Of a stretch of DNA of 64,000 nt, positions 16,296 to 24,952 are shown in pieces. The stretch's first letter is position 1. Every line of letters starts with the position of its first letter. This stretch comes from Streptomyces sp. LBL. Its GTDB lineage: Bacteria; Actinomycetota; Actinomycetes; Streptomycetales; Streptomycetaceae. The position numbers and the translations under genes were made by a program. The stretch is from assembly GCF_029893585.1 (NCBI RefSeq), contig NZ_JARXYX010000002.1, forward strand, positions 124,001-188,000. The letters run 5' to 3'. The notes beneath the pieces are model-generated. The model saw only the letters and a program-made list of their open reading frames with translations, was not told the DNA's origin and searched no databases.

Positions 16296-17696
16296 TCACT
16301 CGTCGTTCACCCAGCGCATGAGCCGTTGCAGCGGGTAGAAGCCGTCGTGGGAGAGGCCCGGCGGCATGCCGCCTGCTCTGCCGAGGGACACCACACGCTG
16401 CACCCCTGCGCAGGCGAGGGCGTCCCGCAGTTCCGCCTTGCGGGCGTCGGGATACACGCCGACCGTCTGGGTGGCGACCCCGGCGTGGCTGACGGCTTCG
16501 GACAGGGTGGTGACCGGGACGACGTCGACGATCTTTCCGTCCGGGTGGAAGTCCACCGGTTCCGGCGAGCGGATGACCAGGCCCCGGCCGTCGTAGCCGC
16601 CCCACACCCGGTACTCCGGCGCCAGGGAACGCAGAACGTCGATCTCCTCGCGGAGTTCCGCGGCGACCCGCGGGCCGCCGGCCGAGCTGAACTCCCTGGC
16701 CACTCCCAGCCGTTCGCACAGCAGGGCGGCATAGCGGTCGGCGTCCTCCCAGGAACCCTCGACGAACTGGAAGCGGCTGGCCACGCACGCCTGCTGGTTG
16801 AAGAACGTGGCGTCGGCGGCGCCCGCGTCGGCGGCCCGGGCGAGGGTCTGCGGGGACTCGAAGGCCTCGCGGCCGATCAGCGAGATGGACGTCTTGGGGT
16901 CGAAGGAGACGAGCTCGAACCCCGGGCCGACGTACCTCAGCGCGCCACGGATCGTGCTCTCGCCGCCCCAGGCGACCAGTTTGTCGAAGAACTGCGGCCG
17001 GAACAGGACGCTTTCCACCGTCTCGTCGCCGCCGCGCCAGTACACCGCGGAGAACGAGCGCACCACGGGATGGCCCGGGGCGACCGCGGCCATCGTGCGC
17101 AGGATCGCGGTCGCGGTGAACAGGTCGTTCGAGGGCAGCTTCAGCAGGTTGACGCCCTTGGTGAGGGCGCCGCGCACGACGGACATCGCCGCGACGCCGG
17201 GTGCGTTGCCGGCGATGATGTGCACCAGGCGCGGCGGGAACGCGCGGGTGGCCGCGATCCGGTCCTCGGGCAGCCGCACCTCGCGCCAGCCGTCGAGTAC
17301 GTCCGCCCCGCCGAGTTCGTGGTCGATCTGGGCGTACAGGCCGGGCCGTTGGAAGCTGCGCCACAGCACGGCGTAGGCACGCTCCAGCACCTCAACCGGC
17401 AGCGGGCTGACCCGGGCCATTCGTTCCAGGGCTTCGGCGAGCAGGCCGTCGCGGTCCGCCCTGAGCGCCTCGCCGGTCTCCACCAGCAGGTCGACGATCT
17501 CCGCGACGGGCACCTGGAAGGCGGGGCCTGGTTCGGCGCGGGGCCACACCAGACGGTCCAGGTCGAGGGCCGGAGCGGTGAACACCGCGCCCGGCCGGCC
17601 GTGGGAGGTGGGCGAGCCGTGGTCGACCTCGCCGCGGACCACATGGACGACGGACACGGAGCCTGCCGCGGTGCCGTCGAGTGCCGTGCCGCTCAT
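16296..17696 (-). CDS. LuxC-like acyl-CoA reductase
   Basis: A 466-residue protein of the LuxC/acyl-CoA reductase branch of the aldehyde dehydrogenase fold. The central FPPRLVHIIAGNAPGVAAMS and LKLPSNDLFTATAI segments match the nucleotide-binding part. FFNQQACVASRFQF contains the expected nucleophile, Cys304. In luminous bacteria LuxC reduces activated fatty acids to aldehydes with NADPH. The ATG overlaps the stop of the LuxE-like gene by one base (TGATG), so the two are translationally coupled. No LuxA/LuxB homologue is present, so the aldehyde must serve metabolism. The in-cell direction and chain length are unknown. Confidence 0.88.
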   Translation of the reverse strand: MSGTALDGTAAGSVSVVHVVRGEVDHGSPTSHGRPGAVFTAPALDLDRLVWPRAEPGPAFQVPVAEIVDLLVETGEALRADRDGLLAEALERMARVSPLPVEVLERAYAVLWRSFQRPGLYAQIDHELGGADVLDGWREVRLPEDRIAATRAFPPRLVHIIAGNAPGVAAMSVVRGALTKGVNLLKLPSNDLFTATAILRTMAAVAPGHPVVRSFSAVYWRGGDETVESVLFRPQFFDKLVAWGGESTIRGALRYVGPGFELVSFDPKTSISLIGREAFESPQTLARAADAGAADATFFNQQACVASRFQFVEGSWEDADRYAALLCERLGVAREFSSAGGPRVAAELREEIDVLRSLAPEYRVWGGYDGRGLVIRSPEPVDFHPDGKIVDVVPVTTLSEAVSHAGVATQTVGVYPDARKAELRDALACAGVQRVVSLGRAGGMPPGLSHDGFYPLQRLMRWVNDE

Positions 17697-19036
17697 CAGT
17701 GGATCATCCCCCGCACATAGGAGTCGAGTGTCGCGGCGCAGGTGATCTTGTCGTCGCCGCCGAGGTCGCCGTAGCGCTGGATGTCCGGCAGGACCGTCGG
17801 TCCGGTGCGGCCGCAGTCGCACGTCGAGAAGTCCACGAAGACCCGGTCGCCGCTGATCAGCCCGCCCCAGCGGCCCTCCAGAGAGACGTCGAGGAAGGCG
17901 AACCGGCCCTCCACGACCCCGTGTTCGGGGTTCAGGAGCGTCTCGCCGAGTTCGTCGAGCACCAGCGGGACCACCCAGGGCGGCACGTGGTAGTTGCCCT
18001 TCTCGCAGGCGAGGCAGGAGCCCTGGAGCTCGGTCATGCCGTAGCTGCGTACGCGGCGTACCCCGTCGTAGAAGGCGGCGAACTGCTGCTGGTAGTCGTC
18101 GGGCAGGACACGGCCCTTGTTTCCGCCGCCGCTGAGCACCAGCGTGTCCGGGTGCAGGCTCCCGTCGGGTACACCGCGGGCGCGCAGGCCCTGGATCAGC
18201 GTGAACTGCTGGTTGTTCATCCCGGCGATCAGCAGCGGCTCGTCGCGGTGCGCGGCGATGTCGTCGACGATCCGGGCCACGGCCGCGCCCAGTTCCTGCT
18301 CGCGGGCCTCGGAGGCGGTCTCGAAGGAGCTGATCTCCTGCGGGGTCGCGGTGCCCTCCGCCGCCCGGCGGCGCAGCAGCGCGCTGCTCATCAGCTCGGA
18401 CACCCGCATCGGGTCCTCGGTGAGCAGCCGGGTCCCGCCGGGTCGTGCGAAGACCTCGGCGTGCCATCGGAAGCCGTCGATGGAGCGCATCGGTCCGCTC
18501 GCGGGTGCGAGCAGATAACCGTGGCGGGTGGGTTTCGGCGGCAGGGGGTCGGGCCAGCACGTGAGGTGTTCCAGGATGTCGTGCAGGAAACTCAGGTCGC
18601 CGGCATCGCAGTTGAGGAAGGAGACCTTCCCCGAGGTGCCGCTGGTGATGTAGGGGCGGTGACCGGCGGCGGCGATGCGGTCGGTCCACTCGTCGATGTC
18701 GGCGACGCCGTCCATGTCGACGTCGTCCGGTTCGACCGCCGACACGGTCGTGTACCAGCGCAGGAGCCGGTCCCATCGGCCGGCGGTGATGAGGGAGACG
18801 GGGTACGACTTGTAGCTCGTGTGCGAGAAGAGCAGCGGCACGAGGTCGTCGAGGCCGGTGACCTCGTCGACGCCGGTGTCCTCCGCCCGGGTGCGCAACA
18901 GCGGGATGCGCTCGCGATGGGCGGCGAACGCCTCCCGCGCGGCCTCCAGCTGCAGCTCCCGTAGAGCGTCGGCGGGTTGGTCGAAGGTGTCACCGGACCG
19001 GACCAGGGATCGGATCTGCTCGCGTGCGCTTGCCAC
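17696..19036 (-). CDS. LuxE-like acyl-protein synthetase
   Basis: A 446-residue member of the LuxE acyl-protein synthetase family (ANL-type adenylation fold). The ATP-binding ITSGTSGKVSF lies near residues 130-140, with YGMTELQG as the second core motif. A C-terminal CDCGRTGP contains cysteines near the position of the acyl-accepting Cys of LuxE. LuxE activates fatty acids and hands them to LuxC. The GTG at 19036 is preferred because GAGG lies 8 bp upstream; an ATG at 19060 inside the 17-bp repeat array would add eight residues. It is probably co-transcribed with the Liv genes upstream. Confidence 0.88.
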   Translation of the reverse strand: MASAREQIRSLVRSGDTFDQPADALRELQLEAAREAFAAHRERIPLLRTRAEDTGVDEVTGLDDLVPLLFSHTSYKSYPVSLITAGRWDRLLRWYTTVSAVEPDDVDMDGVADIDEWTDRIAAAGHRPYITSGTSGKVSFLNCDAGDLSFLHDILEHLTCWPDPLPPKPTRHGYLLAPASGPMRSIDGFRWHAEVFARPGGTRLLTEDPMRVSELMSSALLRRRAAEGTATPQEISSFETASEAREQELGAAVARIVDDIAAHRDEPLLIAGMNNQQFTLIQGLRARGVPDGSLHPDTLVLSGGGNKGRVLPDDYQQQFAAFYDGVRRVRSYGMTELQGSCLACEKGNYHVPPWVVPLVLDELGETLLNPEHGVVEGRFAFLDVSLEGRWGGLISGDRVFVDFSTCDCGRTGPTVLPDIQRYGDLGGDDKITCAATLDSYVRGMIH

Positions 19037-19047
19037 GGCATTCACCT

Positions 19048-19199
19048 CAGTGGGTTGCATACGTCAGTGGGTTGCATACTCAGTCGGTTGCGCACGGCAG
19101 TCGGTTGCGCACGGCAGTCGGTTGCGCACGGCAGTCGGTTGCATACGTCAGTCGGTTGCATACGTCAGTCGGTTGCATACGTCAGTCGGTTACATACGT
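19048..19199. repeat. nine-copy 17-bp tandem repeat array
   Basis: Nine contiguous units (one of 16 bp) of CAGTCGGTTGCATACGT and variants, including three GCGCACGG copies. The array holds the LivF stop codon and reaches into the LuxE-like gene's start region. There are no spacers, so it is not a CRISPR. Confidence 0.97.
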
Positions 19200-19916
19200 T
19201 GTCTTCTCCGCCGCGTGCGTGGGGTCCGCCGCGAGGTACGACGACTCGATCGCGTCCAGATTCGCGCGCAGTTCCTTCGGGGTGCCGGTCATGGTGACGC
19301 GGCCGCGGTGCAGGACGTACACGCGGTCCGCGATGTCCAGCACCTTGCGCACATGCTGTTCGACCAGCAGTGCGCCCAGGCCCGCGTCCGCCGCGTCCCG
19401 CACGGCACGCAGGAGGCGGTCGACCACGAGCGGGGCGAGACCGAGGGACAGTTCGTCCGCCAGGAGCAGCCTGGGGGCGCGGCACAGCGCGCGGGCCAGC
19501 GACAGCATCTGCTGCTCGCCGCCGGAGAGCATGCCCGCGCCGGTCCTCAGGCGTTTTTCGAGTTCGGGGAAGAGTCCCAGGGCCTGCTTCGTCGTCACCC
19601 GGCCCACCCGTAGGTTGTCGGCGGTGTCGAGCCGGGTGAAGACCGCCCGCTCACCGACGTACGCCAGGCCCTGGCGGGCACGGCGGTGCAGCGGTGCGCG
19701 GCCGGGCTCGCCCAGCCAGCGGACCTCGCCGCGCATCGGGGCCAGGCCGCCGGAGAGCGCCCGGAGGGTGGTGGTCTTGCCCGCGCCGTTGGGGCCGAGC
19801 AGGGCGACGACCTCGCCGGGACGGACCTCCAGGTCGAGGTCGCGTACGACGGGTTGGCTGCCGTATCCGGCGGACAGGGAGCGTGCTTCGATCAGGGGTG
19901 CGTCGGTGTCGGGCAC
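19182..19916 (-). CDS. branched-chain-type ABC transporter ATPase (LivF-like)
   Basis: A 244-residue ATPase. Walker A is GPNGAGKT (41-48), signature LSGGEQQ (130-136), Walker B RLLLADE (149-155) and the H-loop His lies in LVEQH. The overall pattern is LivF of the hydrophobic amino acid/amide (HAAT) importers. Its C-terminal residues are encoded in the 17-bp repeat array and the stop falls at the junction of units 8 and 9. It follows the binding-protein gene by 11 bp. The partner permeases and second ATPase are in the divergent fusion gene. Confidence 0.93.
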   Translation of the reverse strand: MPDTDAPLIEARSLSAGYGSQPVVRDLDLEVRPGEVVALLGPNGAGKTTTLRALSGGLAPMRGEVRWLGEPGRAPLHRRARQGLAYVGERAVFTRLDTADNLRVGRVTTKQALGLFPELEKRLRTGAGMLSGGEQQMLSLARALCRAPRLLLADELSLGLAPLVVDRLLRAVRDAADAGLGALLVEQHVRKVLDIADRVYVLHRGRVTMTGTPKELRANLDAIESSYLAADPTHAAEKTTYVTD

Positions 19917-19927
19917 GGGGCCGCTCC

Positions 19928-21169
19928 TCAGCCGGACGACGTGGCCGTCAGGACCTTGCGGACGTCGACGAAGGTCGATCCGGGCTTCAGCCAGTCGATC
20001 TTCCCGTCGCGGATGGTCAGCTCGGTGGCGGTGGTGTTGTGGATACGGTCGAGGCCCTTGATCGGCAGGGCTGTGGACGCCTTCCAGTTCAGCGGCGGGG
20101 TCAGGCCGCCGGTGTCGATGCCCGCAGTGGTGTCGAGCTCCTGCACCAGCGCCTTCGCCGTGATCGTCGGGAGCTTCTTGGCGGCCTCGGTGAAGACCTT
20201 GAAGGCCACCCAGGTCGTGGCGTTGGCTCCGTTGGTGGGGTCGATGTCCTTGTCGCCCTTGGTTGCCGCGAGGAAGTCCTTCCAGGCGGCGTCCGTCGTC
20301 GGCGGGTAGTAGCCGGTGATCGCGGCGCCCTCCAGGGGGCTGCCGCTGCCGCCGGTGCTCTCGGCGAGTTGCGGGGTGAGGTTCCCGACGACGCTGCCGA
20401 GCTTCGTCTTGGCGCCGGACTGCACGTACGACTTCACGAACAGGCCCGAGGCGGTGCCCATGATGACGCTCACGCAGTCGCTGCCCTTGGTCGCGGCGGC
20501 GACCTGCGGAGCGAGGTCGGTGGCGGTGAGCGGCACCTTGATGTCCTTGGGCGCCGCTCCTCCGGCCGAGACCGCGCCGAGGGTGAGGAACTGCGAGACG
20601 ACGGCGGCGGCGGCCACGTCGTAGCGCACGCCGGAGATCTTCTTGCAGCCGCTCTGCACCAGCTGCCGGCCATGGGCCGCGAACACCACCGGGGTACCGC
20701 CGTTGACCGGGAACGACAGCGGGTTGGAGAACTCCGCCGCCGAGACGCCGGTGCCGCCGAGGTACGGGATGCCGGCCTTCTGCAGGATCGGCATGTAGCG
20801 GTCACCTGCGAGGCTGTACGAACCCACCACCGCGACCACCTTCTCGGCGACCGCCTGCTGGGCGCACTTCTCGGCCTCGTCGGGGTTGTTCTTCTCGTTG
20901 CAGGTGAGGACCTTCAGCGGGCCGCCCTTGATGCCGCCGTTGGCGTTGATCCACTTCTCGTACGCCTGGGCGGTGAGCCGGACCCCGGGCTGGGCGCTGC
21001 CCTGGGTGTCCTCCGGCGTCCAGACCATCACCTTGACCGGTGCGCCCTTCAGCGAGGAGGTCTCGGCCGAACTGCCGGACGCCTCTCCCCCGCACCCTGC
21101 CGCGAGCAGGACTCCGGTCACCGCGAGACAGCTCGCAGCGGTGGTTCTGCGCCGTCGTGAGTCGTTCAT
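19928..21169 (-). CDS. Liv-type ABC substrate-binding lipoprotein
   Basis: A 413-residue extracellular binding protein. A twin-arginine-like basic start, a hydrophobic helix and the lipobox LLAAGC (Cys26) mark a lipoprotein. The mature part is a type I periplasmic-binding fold, shown by WTPEDTQGS, AYEKWINANGGIKGGPLKV and VAVVGSYSLAGD. HAAT-family relatives bind branched amino acids, urea, aromatic acids or larger acids. The neighbouring LuxE/LuxC-like and acyl-CoA genes point toward an organic acid (inference). It is the first gene of the minus-strand unit and divergent from the fused permease gene. Confidence 0.92.
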   Translation of the reverse strand: MNDSRRRRTTAASCLAVTGVLLAAGCGGEASGSSAETSSLKGAPVKVMVWTPEDTQGSAQPGVRLTAQAYEKWINANGGIKGGPLKVLTCNEKNNPDEAEKCAQQAVAEKVVAVVGSYSLAGDRYMPILQKAGIPYLGGTGVSAAEFSNPLSFPVNGGTPVVFAAHGRQLVQSGCKKISGVRYDVAAAAVVSQFLTLGAVSAGGAAPKDIKVPLTATDLAPQVAAATKGSDCVSVIMGTASGLFVKSYVQSGAKTKLGSVVGNLTPQLAESTGGSGSPLEGAAITGYYPPTTDAAWKDFLAATKGDKDIDPTNGANATTWVAFKVFTEAAKKLPTITAKALVQELDTTAGIDTGGLTPPLNWKASTALPIKGLDRIHNTTATELTIRDGKIDWLKPGSTFVDVRKVLTATSSG

Positions 21170-21243
21170 GGTTCCTCCGCTGAGCTCGTCATCGAGATGG
21201 CGAACAGCATGGGGTGCGTTTTCGAGTTAGTGAAGTACTCTCG

Positions 21244-21267
21244 GCACAATTATTTAAATGAATGTGC
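21244..21267. promoter_or_regulatory. 24-bp imperfect palindrome, likely operator
   Basis: GCACA and TGTGC ends flank a central ATTTAAAT; 10 of 12 base pairs are complementary. It lies midway between the divergent binding-protein and permease genes, in an AT-rich island within otherwise GC-rich DNA. Confidence 0.6.
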
Positions 21268-21296
21268 TGTCTCGCCTCGCTCTGGGAGGTTCCCCG

Positions 21297-24005
21297 ATGG
21301 ACGACATCCTGCGGTTCGCGCTGCTCGGCCTGGGGCTGGGAGCGCTCTACGCGCTCACCGCGCACGGCATCGTGCTGGTCTACCGGGGCTCCGGCGTCCT
21401 GAACTTCGCGCACGGCGCGGTCGGCATGGCCGGCGCCTACGTCCAGTGGGAGCTCTCCGTCCAGCACGGCGTGCCGTACTGGCCCGCCACCGCCTGCGGT
21501 GTACTCACCTCGGCGGCGCTGGGCGTCCTCACCCACCTGCTGGTGCTCCGTCCGCTGCGCCGGGCGTCCTCGCTGGCCCGTCTGGTGGGCACCCTGGCGG
21601 TGTTCATCGTGCTCACCGCGATCGCCGTCAAACGGTACGGCGACAGCCTGCAGCTGGTGCCGGGCAAGCTGCCCACCAAGCTGCTGACGATCGCCGGGGC
21701 GACGGTCTCCGAGGACCGCGTGTGGCTGCTCGGCATCGCGCTCGGGGTGACCGCGGTCCTCCATCTCCTCTACCGGCGCACCCTGTTCGGCCTGGGCACC
21801 ACCGCGGTCGCCGAGAACGAGGGCGTCGCCGCCTCCCTCGGCTGGTCCCCGGACCTCATCGCCACCGGCAACTGGGCACTGGGTTCGGCACTCGCGGGGC
21901 TGACGGCCATCCTGATCGTGCCGGTCATCGGTCTGTCGGTGACCGGGCTGACCACCCTCCTGCTGAGCGCGCTGGCCGCCGCCCTGGTCGGCAGCTTCTC
22001 GTCGTTCCCGATCACCCTGGCGGGCGGCCTGGTCATCGGGGTCGTGCAGTCGGAGCTGACCCGCTTCGGCACCGGCGTCACCGGGCTCGCCTCGTCGGTC
22101 CCGTTCCTCTTCATCGCCCTGGTGCTGGTCGCACGCGGCCGGGCGCTCCCGCTGCGCGGCACGTTCCTGGACCGGCTGCCCGCCCTGGGCACCGGACGGG
22201 TGCGCCCCGTACCGCTGGCCGTCGCGGTCGTGGTCGGGCTGGTACTGGTCAGCGTCTCCACCCCGCTGTGGGCCGACGCGATCACCACCACCCTGGTCCT
22301 CTCGCTGATCATCCTGTCGATCACCGTGGTCACCGGCTATGCGGGGCAGGTCTCCCTCGCGGCCTACGCCCTCGCCGGGACCGGCGCCTTCATCGCCGGG
22401 CACGCGGCGGCCGACTGGGGCTGGCCGTTCGAACTCGCCCTGGTGGCAGGCGTGCTGGGCACGGTACCGATCGGCCTGCTGTTCGCGCTGCCGGCAGTCC
22501 GCACCCGCGGCGTCAACCTCGCGATCATCACGCTCGGCCTCGGCACCACGCTGGAGGCCATGGTCTTCCAGAACACCGATCTGTCCACCACCGCCGGCAG
22601 CGACGGCATCGCCGTGGGCAAGCAGACCCTCTTCGGGATCGGCATCTCCGGAGTCGACCATCCGCAGCGGTACGCCTCCGTCGTGCTCGTGCTGTTCGTC
22701 GCCGCCGCGCTCGTGGTCGCCAACGTCCGGCGCAGCCGAACCGGCCGCCGCCTCATCGCCGTCCGGGCGAACGAGCGGGCCGCCGCCGCGCTCGGTATCG
22801 ACGTCCGCGCGGCCAAGCTCTACGCCTTCGGCCTGTCCGCGGCCATCGCCGCGCTCGCCGGCGTGCTCACCGGCTTCCGCTCGACCTCGGTGGTCTTCTC
22901 CGACTTCGCCAGCTTCGACTCCATCACCGCGCTCGGACTCGCCGTCATCGGCGGCGTCGGCTTCCTCGTCGGCCCGCTGTTCGGCGCGACCTTCGCCGCG
23001 GGCACTGTGGGTGCCCGCTTCGGGGACCTGGTGCTGCCCGGGCTGAGCGAGTGGATGCCGCTGATCGGCGGGATCATCCTGGTGCTGACGCTGGTGGGCA
23101 ACCAGGACGGTATCGCCGAGGAACTCGGCAGACAGGCGGCGGGCGTCCGGCGCAGGCTGTCCCCGAAGCGGGCGCCGACCGTCCGCACCGACGAGGGCGA
23201 GGACGTGCCCGCAGCCGTCCCGGAAGTGACCCGCGCCGCGCCCCTCTCCCTCCACGTGCGGGACCTCGCCGTCCGCTACGGCGGTGTCGTCGCCGTCGAG
23301 GGACTCTCGCTGGACGTGGAGCCGGGCCGGGTCGTGGGGCTGATCGGACCCAACGGCGCCGGCAAGACCTCCGCCATCGACGCGGTCACCGGCTTCACCC
23401 GGGCCGCGTCCGGCAGCGTGCGCCTCGGTGACCGGGACGCGACCCGGATGCCGGTGCACCGACGGGCGGCGGCCGGTCTCAGCCGGTCCTTCCAGTCGCT
23501 GGAGCTGTTCGAGGACATGACCGTCCTGGACAACCTGTACGCGGCCTGCGACCGGCCCGGCCGGTGGGCCCGCCTCACCGACCTGGTCCGTCCCGGCAGC
23601 CGCCCGCTCCCCGCCCATGCACTCGTCGCGGTACGGGAGTTCGGTCTCCAGGACAGTCTGTACCGGGCGGTGGGCGACCTGTCGTACGGCGAGCGGCGGC
23701 TGCTGGCCATCGCCCGTGCGGTGGCGGCCTCGCCGTCCGTGCTGCTCCTCGACGAACCGGCGGCGGGGCTGTCGGACGAGGAGACGCGGGAACTGGCCCA
23801 TCTGGTACGGCGGCTCGCCGAGGACTGGGGCATGGGGGTGCTGCTCGTCGAGCATGACGTCGACATGGTCATGAGCGTCTGCGACCAGGTGGTCGTCCTG
23901 GACTTCGGGCGGCGGATCTGCGCCGGTACACCGGAAGAGGTGCGGAGCGACCCGGCGGTCCGGGCGGCCTACCTGGGCGACCTGGAGCCGGAGGCGCTGG
24001 CCTGA
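21297..24005 (+). CDS. fused Liv-type permease-permease-ATPase
   Basis: A 902-residue fusion of three transporter parts normally encoded separately. A LivH-like permease (about 1-290, with GVLNFAHGAVGMAGAY) is followed by a LivM-like permease (about 300-600, with YAGQVSLAAYALAGTGAF and a GLAVIGGVGFLVGPLFGA core). A LivG-like ATPase (about 640-900) has GPNGAGKT near 683, LSYGERR near 794 and LLLDEPAAGL near 814. The ATG follows GGGAGG by 8 bp. It forms one importer with the divergent binding protein and LivF-like ATPase. Such permease/ATPase fusions are known in actinobacteria, but the three-part fusion is notable. Confidence 0.93.
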   Translation: MDDILRFALLGLGLGALYALTAHGIVLVYRGSGVLNFAHGAVGMAGAYVQWELSVQHGVPYWPATACGVLTSAALGVLTHLLVLRPLRRASSLARLVGTLAVFIVLTAIAVKRYGDSLQLVPGKLPTKLLTIAGATVSEDRVWLLGIALGVTAVLHLLYRRTLFGLGTTAVAENEGVAASLGWSPDLIATGNWALGSALAGLTAILIVPVIGLSVTGLTTLLLSALAAALVGSFSSFPITLAGGLVIGVVQSELTRFGTGVTGLASSVPFLFIALVLVARGRALPLRGTFLDRLPALGTGRVRPVPLAVAVVVGLVLVSVSTPLWADAITTTLVLSLIILSITVVTGYAGQVSLAAYALAGTGAFIAGHAAADWGWPFELALVAGVLGTVPIGLLFALPAVRTRGVNLAIITLGLGTTLEAMVFQNTDLSTTAGSDGIAVGKQTLFGIGISGVDHPQRYASVVLVLFVAAALVVANVRRSRTGRRLIAVRANERAAAALGIDVRAAKLYAFGLSAAIAALAGVLTGFRSTSVVFSDFASFDSITALGLAVIGGVGFLVGPLFGATFAAGTVGARFGDLVLPGLSEWMPLIGGIILVLTLVGNQDGIAEELGRQAAGVRRRLSPKRAPTVRTDEGEDVPAAVPEVTRAAPLSLHVRDLAVRYGGVVAVEGLSLDVEPGRVVGLIGPNGAGKTSAIDAVTGFTRAASGSVRLGDRDATRMPVHRRAAAGLSRSFQSLELFEDMTVLDNLYAACDRPGRWARLTDLVRPGSRPLPAHALVAVREFGLQDSLYRAVGDLSYGERRLLAIARAVAASPSVLLLDEPAAGLSDEETRELAHLVRRLAEDWGMGVLLVEHDVDMVMSVCDQVVVLDFGRRICAGTPEEVRSDPAVRAAYLGDLEPEALA

Positions 24006-24035
24006 CCGGCCGCCGCACACCGGGACGGCGGAAAG

Positions 24036-24064
24036 CCGGAGGCGCTGTCCTCAAGCGCCTCCGG
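24036..24064. terminator. hairpin terminator
   Basis: Perfect 11-bp arms (CCGGAGGCGCT and AGCGCCTCCGG) around a 7-nt loop, 31 bp after the fused transporter stop and before a convergent SDR gene. Confidence 0.85.
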
Positions 24065-24128
24065 TGACTGCGGTGACTGCGGTGACTGCGGTGACTACGG
24101 CTACGGCTACGGCTACGGCTACGGCTAC
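24063..24128. repeat. 9-bp and 6-bp tandem repeats
   Basis: Four copies of GGTGACTGC (the last one GGTGACTAC), then five of GGCTAC, fill the gap between the terminator and the SDR stop. Confidence 0.95.
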
Positions 24129-24141
24129 GGCGGGAGTCGTG

Positions 24142-24936
24142 TCATGCGTCCCGCAGGTCCGCGACGTACGGCTGGTGGGACAGCAGCCCGCCGTCCACGC
24201 GCAGGGTGTGCCCGGTGATGAAGGCCGACTCGTCGGAGGCGAGGAAGACGACCGCCGAGGCGACGTCCTCCGGGCGCCCCAGCCGCGGGGTGAGGTGATG
24301 CCGCAACATCGCCTCCCGGATCGCCCCGTGCGCCGAACCGGAACTGGCGGGCGTGACGATGAATCCGGGCGCGATGGCGTTGCAGCGCACACCCTGCTTG
24401 CCGTACTGGGTGGCGACGTACTGCGTGAGGTTGATGAGGGCGGCCTTGGATGCGCCGTACGCGGGATTGCGCAGGTCGCCGGCGAGACCGGCGCCGGACG
24501 AGGTGTTGATGACCGAGCCGCCGCCGCGCGCGACCATGTGCGGGACGGCGGCCTGGACGGCGACCATGGTCCCGCGGAGGTTGATCCGCATCGTGTCGTC
24601 CCACACGGCCGGATCGGCCTCCAGGACGGCGAGGTCCTGGCGGGCGGCCAGGTGGGTGGCGGCCGCGTTGTTGTGCAGGACGTCGAGCCCGCCGTACGTC
24701 TCGACCGCCGCGGCCACCATGGCCCGTACGCTCTCCACGTCCCCGAGGTCGACGACCACCGCCGTCGCGGAGCCCCCGGCGGCGCGGATCTCCTCCGTCA
24801 CCGCCTCGGCGCCGTCGAGGTCGATGTCGGCGACCACCGTGTGCGCGCCCTCGGCCGCCAGGCGACGGGCGGTGGCCGCGCCGATGCCGGACGCGGCCCC
24901 GGTGACGACGGCGATCTTGTCTTCGAGTCGTCCCAT
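24142..24936 (-). CDS. SDR family oxidoreductase
   Basis: A 264-residue classical short-chain dehydrogenase. The cofactor motif is TGAASGIG (12-19), Asp37/Asp39 at the end of beta-2 favours NAD, and the catalytic residues are Ser147, Tyr160 and Lys164 (YGASK). Likely oxidises a hydroxyacyl-CoA or alcohol intermediate. It is the last gene of a five-gene minus-strand unit (SDR, thiolase, KS-like/DUF35 fusion, thiolase, SDR) starting near 29770. The stop is 14 bp after a short tandem-repeat tract. Confidence 0.9.
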   Translation of the reverse strand: MGRLEDKIAVVTGAASGIGAATARRLAAEGAHTVVADIDLDGAEAVTEEIRAAGGSATAVVVDLGDVESVRAMVAAAVETYGGLDVLHNNAAATHLAARQDLAVLEADPAVWDDTMRINLRGTMVAVQAAVPHMVARGGGSVINTSSGAGLAGDLRNPAYGASKAALINLTQYVATQYGKQGVRCNAIAPGFIVTPASSGSAHGAIREAMLRHHLTPRLGRPEDVASAVVFLASDESAFITGHTLRVDGGLLSHQPYVADLRDA

Positions 24937-24952
24937 GACCGAACCGCCCTTT

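Noticed and set aside
19048..19199. Possible CRISPR array.
   Set aside because: The 17-bp units abut directly with no spacers, and no cas gene is in the window.
21189..24020. Long minus-strand open frame opposite the fused Liv transporter.
   Set aside because: Composition is antisense-like (Gln/Arg/Gly/Asp-rich) and no domain is recognisable, while the plus strand encodes a complete transporter.
24063..24128. Possible CRISPR or operator array.
   Set aside because: Units are only 9 and 6 bp, contiguous, and lie between a terminator and a stop codon; a simple sequence repeat fits better.
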